A stretch of DNA of 64,000 nt. Source: Methanosarcina barkeri MS. GTDB lineage: Archaea > Halobacteriota > Methanosarcinia > Methanosarcinales > Methanosarcinaceae. Both the position numbers and the translations under genes were made by a program. Positions 9,346 to 19,371 of the stretch are shown in pieces. The notes beneath the pieces were generated by a model. The model was given only the letters and a program-made list of their open reading frames with translations, ran no database searches and had not been told where the DNA came from. How positions within the stretch are numbered: the first letter of the stretch is position 1; each line of letters starts with the position of its first letter. The DNA lies in NCBI RefSeq assembly GCF_000970025.1, contig NZ_CP009528.1, forward strand, positions 2,715,168-2,779,167, given 5' to 3'.

Positions 9346-9450
9346 AAAATCAATTACACTAAAATCAATTACACTAAAATCAATTACACTAAAATCAATT
9401 ACACTAAAATCAATTACACTAAAATCAATTACACTAAAATCAATTACACT
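9346..9450. repeat. 15-bp tandem repeat, seven perfect copies
   Basis: Seven identical units AAAATCAATTACACT, preceded by one shortened unit at 9333-9345. The array lies between two convergent genes (Mrp ATPase and Cys-rich protein). Perfect identity indicates recent expansion. Confidence 0.95.
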
Positions 9451-9628
9451 AAATACCATGGTTTTAATTTGTATTTTGAACAGTTAAAGGTTTGAACAGC
9501 CGTTGATTTTTATCTCAACCGCGCAAGTTCTAATCAGTTATAGTCAATCACATTTTGAGCAGTTGAAGATTTAATACTTAGTTTTTTAAGTTCAACTACA
9601 CAGATTCTAAAAAGATAAAATAAGGGAA

Positions 9629-9955
9629 TTAAGCCTTACCGTTACCACAGTAATACTTAACTACGTTTGCATTCTCCAGATTGTGCTCTTTCCAGACAGG
9701 ACAAGTATAACAAATGCAGTCTTTGTTAGGATTTAGGTCTTTACAGATAGCTTCACCTGCCGAACAATAGACTCCAGGAACACTTTGCGGCGATGGAGCT
9801 TTACCTTCTCCTAAATTTTTCGCTTCACTTTTGAAGTTTCCCATTTTTTCCAGTGCACATGCACTCTCAGATTGTACAGGGCACTGAGAACACATACATC
9901 TTTCGAGATTTGATGCAATATATGGAACTTCTATGGATTTACTCATATTACTCAT
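9629..9955 (-). CDS. Cysteine-rich small protein, DUF2769-like
   Basis: 108 residues with ten cysteines, including CMCSQC near the N-terminus and CICYTC near the C-terminus, spaced as for two metal or Fe-S sites. There is no membrane segment or signal peptide. It resembles the methanogen DUF2769 group from memory; membership is not certain. The function is unknown. Its convergent neighbour is an Fe-S carrier ATPase, which may be coincidence. Confidence 0.75.
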   Translation of the reverse strand: MSNMSKSIEVPYIASNLERCMCSQCPVQSESACALEKMGNFKSEAKNLGEGKAPSPQSVPGVYCSAGEAICKDLNPNKDCICYTCPVWKEHNLENANVVKYYCGNGKA

Positions 9956-10114
9956 TTTACTCCCCCTATCTTATAATATTCGTGAGATAATATTCATTCC
10001 GTATTCTGAATTTATAGAATAAAATCGTTTTCAGTTTTCAGAATTATTATGACTTGGAGCCTATCCAAAATGCCAGTAATGATATTGAAAAGTTAAACCT
10101 GGCAGGTGAAGGAG

Positions 10115-10270
10115 ATGAGCCGCCAATTTTCCGAAAAAACCGAAGATCTCTTCAGGGCCTGGAAGCTTGACAAATGGAAAAAGATCCGCCAAGATGCCGG
10201 AAAAATGGAATCCTTTCCCAAGAGAAAAGCTTGTCAGGGATTACGTAGGCATAGAAAATGTAAGCTATGA
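10115..10270 (+). pseudogene. Short open frame, probably the start of a broken gene
   Basis: A 51-codon frame (MSRQFSEKTEDLFRAWKLDK...) has a ribosome site (AGGTGAAGGAG) right before its ATG. Protein-like sequence appears to continue in another frame (PREKLVRDYVGIENV, 10217-10285), then a third one (about 10284-10400). This suggests one gene broken by two frameshifts; no homologue is recognised. Confidence 0.3.
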
Positions 10271-10467
10271 AATTATTCGTAGTAGGGAAAGCAATTGATT
10301 ACTGCTGGAAATTTACTTATTGGGACTGCATGGTTATTGCTTTTCTTAACCCCGGATTCTCACCGGGCAAGCGACCGGCTTTTCCGAAAAAAAGAATGTA
10401 AAGACGCACACCCAAAAGAAGAAATAATTATTTATGGGACAATTACACTGAAGAATTCCGCTACATC

Positions 10468-10618
10468 TCAAAATGTGTTGTACGAAAGAATCCCCAGGTA
10501 ATCCAGAAGAGCAATAGTAAGTGCCACAAAGCTGAGGATCAAAGAAAGGGTTAGGTTCAGCTTCCCTTACAGGAGCTTCCTCTTCAGCATTTTTTCCTCC
10601 GGAATCCTCACTACTCAT
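10468..10618 (-). pseudogene. Frameshifted small membrane protein gene
   Basis: The ATG at 10618 opens a polar, Glu-rich start (MSSEDSGGKNAEEEAPVRE). From about 10565 the neighbouring frame encodes an excellent single transmembrane helix (LTLSLILSFVALTIALLDYL) followed by a TGA at 10468. One frameshift would join them into a ~50-residue single-helix protein. Its ATG overlaps the TGA of the preceding gene (ATGA), so the two were translationally coupled. Confidence 0.45.
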
Positions 10619-10750
10619 GTTTTCACTTCATATTCGAATTCTTTCTCGCAATTGGGGCAAGTGAGATCTATAAATAAGCTTTTAGCAGTTTTTCTCCTGA
10701 GTTTATCCTTAACATCAGTCTCCCAGGGCGGGAAAAATTTCAGCTTTCAT
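10615..10750 (-). pseudogene. Frameshifted small CPNC zinc-ribbon-like gene
   Basis: From ATG at 10750 the frame reads MKAEIFP. Removing one T from the TTTTT tract lets it continue as PPWETDVKDKLRRKTAKSLF..., with LTCPNCEKEFEYEVKT before the TGA at 10615. The product would be about 44 residues with one CxxC. The stop overlaps the next start (ATGA). With its neighbour this looks like a two-gene operon where both members carry a frameshift. Confidence 0.4.
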
Positions 10751-10774
10751 TCAATCAAAGCCGATTAGTTCCAG

Positions 10775-10790
10775 CCGCGCCTCAGCGCGG
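10775..10790. other. GC-rich hairpin
   Basis: CCGCGC-CTCA-GCGCGG, a perfect 6-bp GC stem with a 4-nt loop in otherwise AT-rich DNA. No T-run follows on either strand, so it is not a typical terminator. Confidence 0.5.
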
Positions 10791-10933
10791 GACAATAACG
10801 ACCTTGATACGCCTTTTTTGTTGCCTTGGAATAACATCAAGCGATTAACAGAGGAGCATCGAAAAAAGTAAAATCTGGAAAATCATCCGGAAAATCATCT
10901 GGAAAATCTGAAAATTTATCTCTTTTTATCGTT

Positions 10934-11089
10934 TTACTCCAGCTTTTCCTCTGGCATATAGCACCCGAAATAGGTATTTTGCTCGACTTTTTTCAGGATA
11001 TTGTTAATATTTTCGAGTGAAGTTTCCATCTTTTCCATTCTCTTCTCGATCTCCTGTAGTCTGGCAAGAATTTCCTAGTCTGTGGTCAT
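10934..11089 (-). CDS. 51-codon coiled-coil protein with in-frame UAG at codon 5
   Basis: Reading on the minus strand from ATG at 11089: MTTD, then UAG, then EILARLQEIEKRMEKMETSL and on to TAA at 10934. A ribosome site GGAG lies 8 nt upstream of the ATG. The body has clear heptad spacing of Leu/Ile/Met over ~32 residues, a coiled coil, and ends FGCYMPEEKLE. Methanosarcina reads some UAG codons as pyrrolysine, so a full-length product is possible. Alternatives are a simple nonsense mutation, or initiation at an internal ATG (codon 18) giving 34 residues. Confidence 0.5.
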
Positions 11090-11567
11090 AATTTCAACTC
11101 CATATTTAAAGACTATGAATATAAATCGCTCCAAATTATCCATCATCTTACGTGTTTATTCGCCACTAAACTACAGTTAGAGAATATATAATTCTAAATT
11201 TCATATGGATTAATTGAAATATCAGCTTACAAGACTGTAGAATTGTGTTCATTCTTTTTGATATATATTTGAATACGAGTTAAGGCAATTCGCTGATATA
11301 TATACTTTCTAACCAGATCATCAAACTATCAAACTCCAGGGAAAAATTGAGGATTCAAAGTGAGTGTGAAAATTACATATTTTGAAAGTCTGCACAGAAA
11401 ATTTATAAGTAGATAATAGAGAGGAATTTATGGAGTTCAAAAGTACTTTTCAGGATAGCTCAAACTTCATAGAATACATCTAAGCGGCATTGTGCATGTT
11501 AGCTTTTTGTATAATTTAAGACTGCCTGATTCTGCCTCCCAGGGAAAAATAACCAGGAGTTAGACGA

Positions 11568-13325
11568 ATGTTATTCAGTAAACTACGATTAACTAAGAAA
11601 CAGTTTGGAATGGGAACACTAATTTTAGCAATACTGCTGGTTGTTGTGGGGTTGTTACCAGCTGTTAGCGCAGAGGAAGAAGATAATTATTCTGTAACTG
11701 CGGAGAAAGCCTTTGAACACGCAAATGCGCACATAATAGATTTTATGTCATCCGACGTTCCAGACTTTGAAAACTGGACAGATGCATCTATTGATCCTGA
11801 ACCGCTTGAACTTTATGACATAAACGGTCAAAAATTATTTTATGAATTTTCAGCATATAAAAATAATACATTAGTAGGTAAAATTTACGTTGGTGCAAAT
11901 AAAACACTAGGGCCATCAGTCCAGGTTATTGAAACTACTACATACCTGTACAATACAACTGAAGCCTTAAAAAAATCAATCGAAGTTGCCAGAAGTGAAT
12001 ATCCGAATGGGGAAATAAAATCAACTAAGGTGGTTGAATATAGCTATCCCCGTATTGGGGCAATGACCGTAGTAAAAGACAAGACTTCAGGAGATGAACA
12101 CCGGATATTTGTAGATGTCTACAGTCTTGAGGTGGTACCTGATAGACCTGTAACTGAAACACAACTTGGCGTCTGGTCAATGTACGAACACAAAGTTAAG
12201 AATAGAGTAGGCGGAAATTTAATAGAGTGGGAGAAAAGCGAGAAATATACTAAATCTATAGAAAAAGATGTGGCTAATAAGGGAATTTGCATCAGTGTGC
12301 CAGTTATACTGGATAATTATTCAAATTATGAAACCAGCAATGTATACTATGGCTATTATCACTACTTTTTTGGTCTTAATTCATATGGGAATACTGTAAT
12401 TGCCAGGTATGGAAAACTTCCTGTACTAAAATCTGATGAACAAAAAGAAAACTGGAACTCTACTCTTGAAGAGCTTGGCAATAATATAAAAGACACAGTT
12501 ACCTCCAAATACATGTATCCTCATGGAGAAGTAGTAACATGTGGAACTAATTCTAAGGGATACTTTGTGATTTTATTCAAGTACGGTAATGTAAGTGAAT
12601 TGCTTATAAACGAGCTCTACTCTCTAATTGATAATTCTGCAAAGCAGATGGGTATACAAGATATTCCGGTAGAATTTGGATATGGTATATATAGAGAAGA
12701 AATTCCACTGGATTCGGAACAGGATATCTATCATTGGTTTGGGGATAGTACTGTGAATCTGTCCGAATCAGACATACATGCTCTTGAAGAATATATGAAG
12801 GAAAAACCAACCATACCAATGGATAAAACTGTTGTAGCTTATGGAAAAATTCCGTTATTAAAAGATCAAAATGAAATAATGACCTGGGCAGATAAACTTT
12901 CTGCGATTTCTGGTAACACCCAGGATAAAATCACTCCATATATGGAAAAAGGTCAGGTAATAGTATACGGAGCGGAGCTAACTAGACTGGATGTAGGAAT
13001 TAACGAAACGTTGCCTTCTGAAGAAAAGAATACCATAGTTAAGGAGATTTATCAAATTATTGATAAAGAGGCAAGAAAGCAGAATGTGACTGGTGTTCCA
13101 GTTATTTTTGACGAGGGAATATTTATTGATGAAATCGCGACTGAAGATGTAAGGATATATAAAGAAGAAAACAACGAAGAACTCAGTAATTCAAACAATA
13201 GCAATTCCAAATCTGATAATGGAAATAAATCAAGTGAACCGAGTGAAATTAGATCTACACCAGGTTTTGAACTTTTGGGAAGCTTGACCTGCCTGTATGG
13301 AGGATGGAAATTCAGAAAAAACTAA
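11568..13325 (+). CDS. Exported surface protein with signal peptide and PGF-type C-terminus
   Basis: 585 residues. A signal peptide (charged start, then ILAILLVVVGLLPAVSA, cut near residue 35) is followed by an extracellular body with several N-x-S/T sites. The body contains two similar ~125-residue blocks (about 285-390 and 410-520) sharing 'YGKIPLL/PVLK', 'YGxEV', 'VPVxF..GI' elements, so it is an internal duplication. A Ser/Asn-rich linker leads to PGFELLGSLTCLYGGW plus basic end, resembling a degenerate PGF-CTERM archaeosortase signal. A GGAG ribosome site precedes the ATG. The function is unknown. Confidence 0.8.
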   Translation: MLFSKLRLTKKQFGMGTLILAILLVVVGLLPAVSAEEEDNYSVTAEKAFEHANAHIIDFMSSDVPDFENWTDASIDPEPLELYDINGQKLFYEFSAYKNNTLVGKIYVGANKTLGPSVQVIETTTYLYNTTEALKKSIEVARSEYPNGEIKSTKVVEYSYPRIGAMTVVKDKTSGDEHRIFVDVYSLEVVPDRPVTETQLGVWSMYEHKVKNRVGGNLIEWEKSEKYTKSIEKDVANKGICISVPVILDNYSNYETSNVYYGYYHYFFGLNSYGNTVIARYGKLPVLKSDEQKENWNSTLEELGNNIKDTVTSKYMYPHGEVVTCGTNSKGYFVILFKYGNVSELLINELYSLIDNSAKQMGIQDIPVEFGYGIYREEIPLDSEQDIYHWFGDSTVNLSESDIHALEEYMKEKPTIPMDKTVVAYGKIPLLKDQNEIMTWADKLSAISGNTQDKITPYMEKGQVIVYGAELTRLDVGINETLPSEEKNTIVKEIYQIIDKEARKQNVTGVPVIFDEGIFIDEIATEDVRIYKEENNEELSNSNNSNSKSDNGNKSSEPSEIRSTPGFELLGSLTCLYGGWKFRKN

Positions 13326-13654
13326 TTCAGGAATTGGACTAATCTGATCGTCGGCGACTTTTAATTGTCCATTGCATATTAGGTGTCGTTTAAAATAACT
13401 GTATAATTCCTGACTGTATAATTTTTGATGGTCATACGTAAACCTGAGGGTAAGGAGATTGAGAGTTTTATTACTCTGCAACTTATCTAGCTTATATCCT
13501 GCAGTTATTTCGTTAAAGGGGAAAATCGAGATAATAGGGTGCAGTTTTAGAGGTGCGTGACTTCGAATATATAGATATGGAGAAGCGCGATTTTAGAGAT
13601 GTTAAAAAATAGTAAATGAACAAAAGATCGAAGCATAACTCAAAAAAATAAAAG
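13326..13654. other. Intergenic region, no complete gene
   Basis: About 330 bp. A short frame VRDFEYIDMEKRDFRDVKK (13553-13612) ends in TAG TAA and may be the 3' remnant of a gene; nothing else is seen. Confidence 0.4.
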
Positions 13655-14056
13655 ATGGATGAAAAAATGGACAAAACAAAAATTCTGGTTGTTGAAGACC
13701 AGACTATTGTGGCTCTGAACATTAAAAACCGATTAAAAAATTTAGGGTATGCTGTTCCGAATACTGTGGTTTCAGGGAAAGAAGCGATACGAGAAGCTGA
13801 GCTTACAAACGCTGATCTCGTTTTGATGGATATTATGCTAAAAGGAGATATGGATGGAATTGAAGCGGCACGAATTATTAAATCACGCTTTGGAATACCC
13901 ATAATTTACCTTACTGCCTGTACAGATTTTGAGAACTTCGAACGAGCAAAGCTAACAGATCCAGAGGGATATATTTTGAAACCTTTCAAAGAAGAAGACC
14001 TATGCAAAAATATAGAGATTGCTCTTCTGAAAAGCCGGTCAAAAAAGAAAAAATAA
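13655..14056 (+). CDS. Stand-alone CheY-like response regulator
   Basis: 133 residues forming one receiver domain only. Acidic pair ED at 14-15, phospho-acceptor Asp59 in LVLMDIML, Thr87 in YLTA and Lys109 in YILKPF are all present. It has no output domain; a very basic tail (KSRSKKKK) follows. Such receivers in methanogens relay from sensor kinases; the partner is unknown. The sensor gene at the left edge of the window is too far away to pair on position alone. A second ATG at 13667 is possible. Confidence 0.92.
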   Translation: MDEKMDKTKILVVEDQTIVALNIKNRLKNLGYAVPNTVVSGKEAIREAELTNADLVLMDIMLKGDMDGIEAARIIKSRFGIPIIYLTACTDFENFERAKLTDPEGYILKPFKEEDLCKNIEIALLKSRSKKKK

Positions 14057-14197
14057 GAGAGCTTTTAGAGCTCAAGTTAAGATTGTAACAAAGTAGTTGA
14101 AAGTGCTATAAATTAGTTGAAATGATTATACATTAATTGGAAGAGTCATAACTTAATTGAAAGTAATAATAATTAATTGGAAGAATCATCACTTTTT

Positions 14198-15508
14198 TCA
14201 GAGTTTAAGGACTTTTGCTGCTTTCATAGCATTGAAAACCATAGTCTTGATATCCATTTTTTGTTCTTCAGTTACTACAAGGTCGTAGTTTGCTCCTATT
14301 TCAGGCCGCTCAGGCACAGCAGTGCAACTGCCTGCGGGTCGACTGGAAATATCATAGGTTCCGATTTTGCGGGCAATGTCTATTATCTCTGTCTTATCAA
14401 AGGCAATCAAAGGATGGTAAATAGGGATAGCAAGCTGATAGATTTCAGCATACATATTGGCAGCAGTCTGGGAAGCTACCTGACCCAGGGAAGAACCGGT
14501 AATAATTCCGTTTGCACCTTCTTTTTTCATAACCTCATAGGCTTCCCTGTACATCATGCGTTTGCAGAGAAGACAGGTATTTTTTCGGTTGCAGATGTCG
14601 ATAAAGGTCCGAAGATTGGGACCGTGAGGAAGCTCATATGTCTTAAACTGATACCCTGGAGCCCATTTCTGGAGCTGGCGAATACATTCAAAAGCACGTT
14701 CTCTTGCGGCATTCTCGGCATAGGGTGAAGTATTGCAGTATACCGGAATAATCATAACTCCGCGTTTCATCATAAGCCAGGCTGCAACCGGAGAGTCAAG
14801 CCCGCCGGACATTAAAACAACCATACTTCCTTGCGTGCCGAGAGGAAGACCCCCTACTCCTTTGAATGTTTCCAGATAGACGTAAGCGAGATTTTGCCGC
14901 ATTTCGACGAAAACTTCCTTATCAGGAGAACTCAGGTCAACCTTAGGATGCCTTCCTTTTTTTTCCAGAGCACTCCAGACAGCATCTCCACAGGTTCTGC
15001 CTATGTCAACCGAAGAAAAAGGATGGTTTCCGCTTCTTCTAGCCCTGACCGCAAAAGATTCGCCTTCTAAAACCAGGTCCTTAGCCAGAGTAGCACATAC
15101 ACTGGCTGCACTCTCAAGAGTAGGCTCAGTTGTCAATGCAGGAGAAGTAGAGACAATTCCAAAAACGTCAGCAGCTGCTTCAGCCGCACGGAAATCCTTA
15201 GTCTCGATGAATATTCGGCCCCATTCCCTACGTATCTGGGAATATGGAATATCTCGAGAATCCAGCATTGCCGCAATATTCTTCATAAGAATTTTCTCAT
15301 ACCAGTTTCGAACTCCTGTACTTTTAAGGGCTAATTCGCCATACCGAACTATGACTACATTCGATGAAATTTCCGACTTTAAAGAAGAGGGGTCGGAACC
15401 AGGGTTATCTGGATTTCCGATGTAATCTTCCGGCGTATGCTTGTTTTCTCTCGAGGTATAGGCATCAGCCTTAGGCTTTGCTTCGATCTCATTGAAATTA
15501 TCTGTCAT
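14198..15508 (-). CDS. thiI: tRNA 4-thiouridine sulfurtransferase ThiI
   Basis: 436 residues. After an unusual ~50-residue polar N-terminal extension come the N-terminal ferredoxin-like and THUMP domains (from VVIVRYGELALKS). The PP-loop adenylation domain with SGGLDSPVAAW (about residue 235) follows, then NTCLLCKRMMYREAYE and GSSLGQVASQT. The CxxC in the PP-loop domain is the pair that carries persulfide chemistry in archaeal ThiI, which, as here, lacks a rhodanese domain. It makes s4U8 in tRNA. A later start would remove the extension, but no better ATG exists before the conserved part. Confidence 0.95.
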   Translation of the reverse strand: MTDNFNEIEAKPKADAYTSRENKHTPEDYIGNPDNPGSDPSSLKSEISSNVVIVRYGELALKSTGVRNWYEKILMKNIAAMLDSRDIPYSQIRREWGRIFIETKDFRAAEAAADVFGIVSTSPALTTEPTLESAASVCATLAKDLVLEGESFAVRARRSGNHPFSSVDIGRTCGDAVWSALEKKGRHPKVDLSSPDKEVFVEMRQNLAYVYLETFKGVGGLPLGTQGSMVVLMSGGLDSPVAAWLMMKRGVMIIPVYCNTSPYAENAARERAFECIRQLQKWAPGYQFKTYELPHGPNLRTFIDICNRKNTCLLCKRMMYREAYEVMKKEGANGIITGSSLGQVASQTAANMYAEIYQLAIPIYHPLIAFDKTEIIDIARKIGTYDISSRPAGSCTAVPERPEIGANYDLVVTEEQKMDIKTMVFNAMKAAKVLKL

Positions 15509-15587
15509 GGATGCTTACGGTTAGGATGGCATGAAGTTTAAAACTTTCAGGATAAAGAATTTTATTTGCAAAAGTAGGAGAATTAAT

Positions 15588-15735
15588 AAGCTAGAAGAAA
15601 TAGTTAATAAAAAGCTAACAAACTAAAAAAATAATAAACCAGAAGAAAAAAGTTAATAAAAAACTAACAAACTAAAAAAATAATAAACCGGAAGAAATAG
15701 TTAATAAAAAGCTAACAAACTAAAAAAATACCAAG
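15588..15735. repeat. 49-bp tandem repeat, about three copies
   Basis: Units built on 'gaagaaatagttaataaaaa' plus 'gctaacaaactaaaaaaata', period 49 bp, lie between the 3' end of the TPR gene and the 5' end of thiI. No gene occurs in 15509-15915. Confidence 0.85.
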
Positions 15736-15915
15736 CCAGAAAAAGTTAAAAACCAGAGCAGTAGCATAGTAAGAGATAGGCAAATCGTACCGGTACGTAT
15801 TTAGCTGCATACCGGAAAAGGTTTCTGATTTTCAATTTTCAGGAATTCGAGTTTTAGCCGAGCTCCGTAATACTCAATTCTTCACTGATACTCATTCTTC
15901 ACTGATATTTTTTCT

Positions 15916-18900
15916 TCACTCATCAGGTTCGGGAACATACCAGTAATCTGAATCCTCACTTTCCTGTTCATCATCAAGCTCAGAATCTTCACTTTCCTGT
16001 CCATTATCAAGTTCCGAATCTTCACTTTCCTGTTCATCATCAAGCTCCGTAAGATCCTCACTCTCCTGTCCATCAGCAAACTCCGTAGTATCATAATTAC
16101 TGCTATTATTTTCCAGACTGTCAGAGGGTTCAGTTATCTTTCCTGATTGAGAAGGTGCAGTCGTGTTTGTACTTACATTTCCTGAGACATTTTCTTCTCC
16201 TCCGTACCATCTTGAAGGCAAGGAGTAGTTCAGAATGCTATTATAATACTCAGGAAGGAAGAACTTAGTTCCTCTTTCCTGCAAAGCATCCACAAAACCA
16301 GGATCGATTTCATCTAATTTTGCCTTGCATGCAGCAGCCTCATCTAATTTCTTTAGAGTATAAAGTGCAAACCGTTTATTGTAAAGGGCCGAAGGTGAGT
16401 TCGGGTTAATTGCAAGGACATAGTCATAGCATGAAACTGCTTCTTCAGCTTCTCCCATCATGTTATGAATGTATCCTTTGTTATACCAGGCCGTGATACA
16501 ATCAGGTTTAAGCTGTACTGTTTTGTTGAAACAATTAAGGGCTGCTTTATTGCTGCTTAACGTGAGATAAGTGCATCCCTGGAAATACCAGGCTGTAACA
16601 TTATCTGGACTATATTCCAGAGCTTTACTGTAACAGTCAATAGCTTGCTGATATTTTTTCAGCTTATAGAGCACAAAGCCTTTGTTATTGTAGGCATCCA
16701 CATTTCCCGTGTCCAGCGCAAGAATTCTATCGTAACAGCCTACTGCCCCCTCAAAGTCTCCGCTGTTCCCCAGGGCTTTTCCCTGTTTGAAAATTATTTC
16801 CCTGTTGCCCGGTGAGATTTTAAGTATTCTCTCATAACATGCAGCACTTTCCTGATACCTGCCAAGTGCCTCAAGTAAAGAGGCTTTCTCAGCCAGGACC
16901 TGGGAATTTTCAGGTTGAAGCTTAATTATTCGATCGTAATCTGCCAGTGCGTCATTGGATTTATTGGATTTTGATAGAGCAAGAGCCCGACTTCTGAGAG
17001 CTTCAAGATTTTCAGGCTCAGATTTGAGAAGCGTAGTATAACAGGAAATTGCCTCCTCATACCTGCTCAGATTCGAGAGGGCAAAACCTTTTCCAAGAAT
17101 GGCATCTGAGTCGCTGGAGTTTAGAGCAAGCAATTGGTCATAGTAACTGACCGCTTCTTCAAGCTGTCCAAGACCACCTACATTAGAAGCGATCCCGTAA
17201 AGAGCTGTACTTGAATGTGGATCAAGATCCAGGGCTTTCCTGTAGCATTCCAGGGCTTCCTCACTTCTGCCTAGCCTATCAAGTATCGAGCCTTTTTCAT
17301 ACCAGACCCCAGCACGTGTAGGATTAATTGTAAGTGCCATATCATAAGAATTAAGTGCATCGTCGTACATTCCGAGTTTACTGTAGATTGAGGCCTTTCC
17401 ATACCATACAGCATCGTAACTGATCTCGGGACTAAACAGGTTCAAATCTTCGGAAGGCTCGGCATGGTCCTCTGGGCTTGCGTATTCATAGTTCAGAAGA
17501 TAAGCCCAGAAACCTCCAGAAAGAATCTGGGCAGGATTGGCATCTGCACTATTGTTTTTAACGTGCTCTGGTATTGGAGTTTCTGTTGAGTCTTCTGTTG
17601 AGTTCCGTTCCATATTTAACTTAAAGCGTGCAGCCGAATATTCGGGATCGATCAGGAGAGTCTGGTTATAGCATTCTGAAGCTTCTTCGTGCTTTCCGAG
17701 TTCATCAAGAACAAGCCCTTTATTATACCAGGCAACTGCACTGCTGGGCACAGCCCCAAGGACTTTGTTGTAACATGTGAGTGAACTTTCGTATTCTACA
17801 AGTTTTGCCAAGGCAAAAGCCTTACCAGCCCAGGAAAGGGTATAGTTTTCGTCAATCTCGAGAGCTTTATCATAGCTTTCGACTGCATCTTTATAGTCTT
17901 TGATTTTTGAAGAGTCCAAGCCTTTCTGGTACCAGACTTTAGCATACCTGGAATCCAGTTTCAGGGCTCGGTCATAGCATTCAATTGTCTCTTCATACCT
18001 GCCAAGCTTTTCAAGGTCCAGGCCTTTCATATACCAGACAACAGCATGTCCGGACTCAGTTTCAAGAACCTTGTCATAACATTCAATCGCAGATTCGTAT
18101 TTTTCAAGCTTATCAAAAGATAGGGCTTTCTCGTACCAGATCTTAACTGTAGATGACTTAAACTCAGGATTTTCAGGATAAGACGGAAGTGCAGCTTCGT
18201 AAATTCTTAGCTGTTCGAGTGAATCACTTCCGATTTCTTCAACCTGAATCCCTGTGTCCGGGTTAAGCGCCTTATCATAGCATTCTATTGCAGCGTCATA
18301 CTGACCGGTCTTATTAAGCAGAGAGCCTTTACTATACCAGACCTCGGAATTGTCAGGATTGTAGACCAGAACCTCGTCATAACATTGAAGAGCTTCATCA
18401 TTTCTCCCGAGCTTTTCAAGGCATACACCTTTTCTCTGTAAAACATCAAGATTTTCAGGCTCTGACAGAAGAACAAACTCGTAGCAAGTAAGCGCCTCAT
18501 CATAAATTTCCATCTTTTCAAGGTTAAAACCTTTATTATGCCAGGCACTTGCCATATCCGGATTAAAAGAAATTGCTTTATCATAACAGTCTATTGCAGT
18601 TTCGTCATCACCGGACTTATCAAGAACTACACCTTTTTGATACCAGAGTTCAGCGTTTTCAGGAGTGATATTAAGAGCGCTGTCAAAGCATTCAATTGCC
18701 TCAGGATACTTTTCAAGCCCGAGGTAAGCCATTCCCTGCATCTGCATAGAGCTGGAAGAATTGGAATTCAGTTCAATAGATTTGTCATAGGAGTTTAGAG
18801 TTTCCTGATTAAGCCCCAGCTGTTCAGAAGCAAGAGCTTTTCGGTACCACACTGTGGAGAGATAGGCATTGGCAGCAAAGCTTTTGTCATAGCAGTTGAT

Positions 18901-19371
18901 AGCCTCAACATATTTCTTTAGCTCAAGCTGTTTGTTACCCTTGTTATACCAGTTTTCGGAAGAGGCCGGAAAGGTAGAAAGAGCCTTTTCATAACAATTG
19001 ACTGCTTGTTCATTCTTTCCCAGTTCGGCCAGAGAACGTCCTTTTCCATACCAGGCCAATGAGGAATTAGGATCGATCTTAAGTGCATCATTATAGCAAT
19101 TTACAGAGAGTTGATATTTTTTAAGAGAGTATACCGCATTTCCCTTATCAATCAAGCCTTCTATAGAAGATGGGCGCTGTGCCATTATCTCATAAAGATC
19201 AGGAGCGACTTCAGTCTTTTTATGAGCTTCATTCCTCTCATTGTCTTCTACAACCAGTTCCTTACCTGTAACAGCTCCTGCTATAGATAAAAAACCTGAA
19301 AAGAAATATAATATCAATGCGAGGAGAATAAAAGAACCAACAATCAAATTATTTATCTTAACTGAGCTCAT
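15916..19371 (-). CDS. Giant membrane-anchored TPR-repeat protein
   Basis: 1151 residues. One N-terminal membrane helix (about 10-33, LIVGSFILLALILYFFSGFL) anchors a chain of about 25 tetratricopeptide repeats with consensus WYxKGxxLxxLGxYxEAIxCYDxAL. The chain is interrupted near residues 390-410 and by a ~60-residue linker near 595-650. The C-terminal ~80 residues are extremely acidic and repetitive (ELDDEQESEDSELDNGQES). TPR arrays are protein-binding scaffolds; this one probably faces outside as a surface scaffold, but its partners are unknown. Its 5' neighbour is divergent and unrelated. Confidence 0.88.
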   Translation of the reverse strand: MSSVKINNLIVGSFILLALILYFFSGFLSIAGAVTGKELVVEDNERNEAHKKTEVAPDLYEIMAQRPSSIEGLIDKGNAVYSLKKYQLSVNCYNDALKIDPNSSLAWYGKGRSLAELGKNEQAVNCYEKALSTFPASSENWYNKGNKQLELKKYVEAINCYDKSFAANAYLSTVWYRKALASEQLGLNQETLNSYDKSIELNSNSSSSMQMQGMAYLGLEKYPEAIECFDSALNITPENAELWYQKGVVLDKSGDDETAIDCYDKAISFNPDMASAWHNKGFNLEKMEIYDEALTCYEFVLLSEPENLDVLQRKGVCLEKLGRNDEALQCYDEVLVYNPDNSEVWYSKGSLLNKTGQYDAAIECYDKALNPDTGIQVEEIGSDSLEQLRIYEAALPSYPENPEFKSSTVKIWYEKALSFDKLEKYESAIECYDKVLETESGHAVVWYMKGLDLEKLGRYEETIECYDRALKLDSRYAKVWYQKGLDSSKIKDYKDAVESYDKALEIDENYTLSWAGKAFALAKLVEYESSLTCYNKVLGAVPSSAVAWYNKGLVLDELGKHEEASECYNQTLLIDPEYSAARFKLNMERNSTEDSTETPIPEHVKNNSADANPAQILSGGFWAYLLNYEYASPEDHAEPSEDLNLFSPEISYDAVWYGKASIYSKLGMYDDALNSYDMALTINPTRAGVWYEKGSILDRLGRSEEALECYRKALDLDPHSSTALYGIASNVGGLGQLEEAVSYYDQLLALNSSDSDAILGKGFALSNLSRYEEAISCYTTLLKSEPENLEALRSRALALSKSNKSNDALADYDRIIKLQPENSQVLAEKASLLEALGRYQESAACYERILKISPGNREIIFKQGKALGNSGDFEGAVGCYDRILALDTGNVDAYNNKGFVLYKLKKYQQAIDCYSKALEYSPDNVTAWYFQGCTYLTLSSNKAALNCFNKTVQLKPDCITAWYNKGYIHNMMGEAEEAVSCYDYVLAINPNSPSALYNKRFALYTLKKLDEAAACKAKLDEIDPGFVDALQERGTKFFLPEYYNSILNYSLPSRWYGGEENVSGNVSTNTTAPSQSGKITEPSDSLENNSSNYDTTEFADGQESEDLTELDDEQESEDSELDNGQESEDSELDDEQESEDSDYWYVPEPDE

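Noticed and set aside
9346-9450. 15-bp array as a CRISPR
   Set aside because: Units are directly adjacent without unique spacers, and no cas genes are present.
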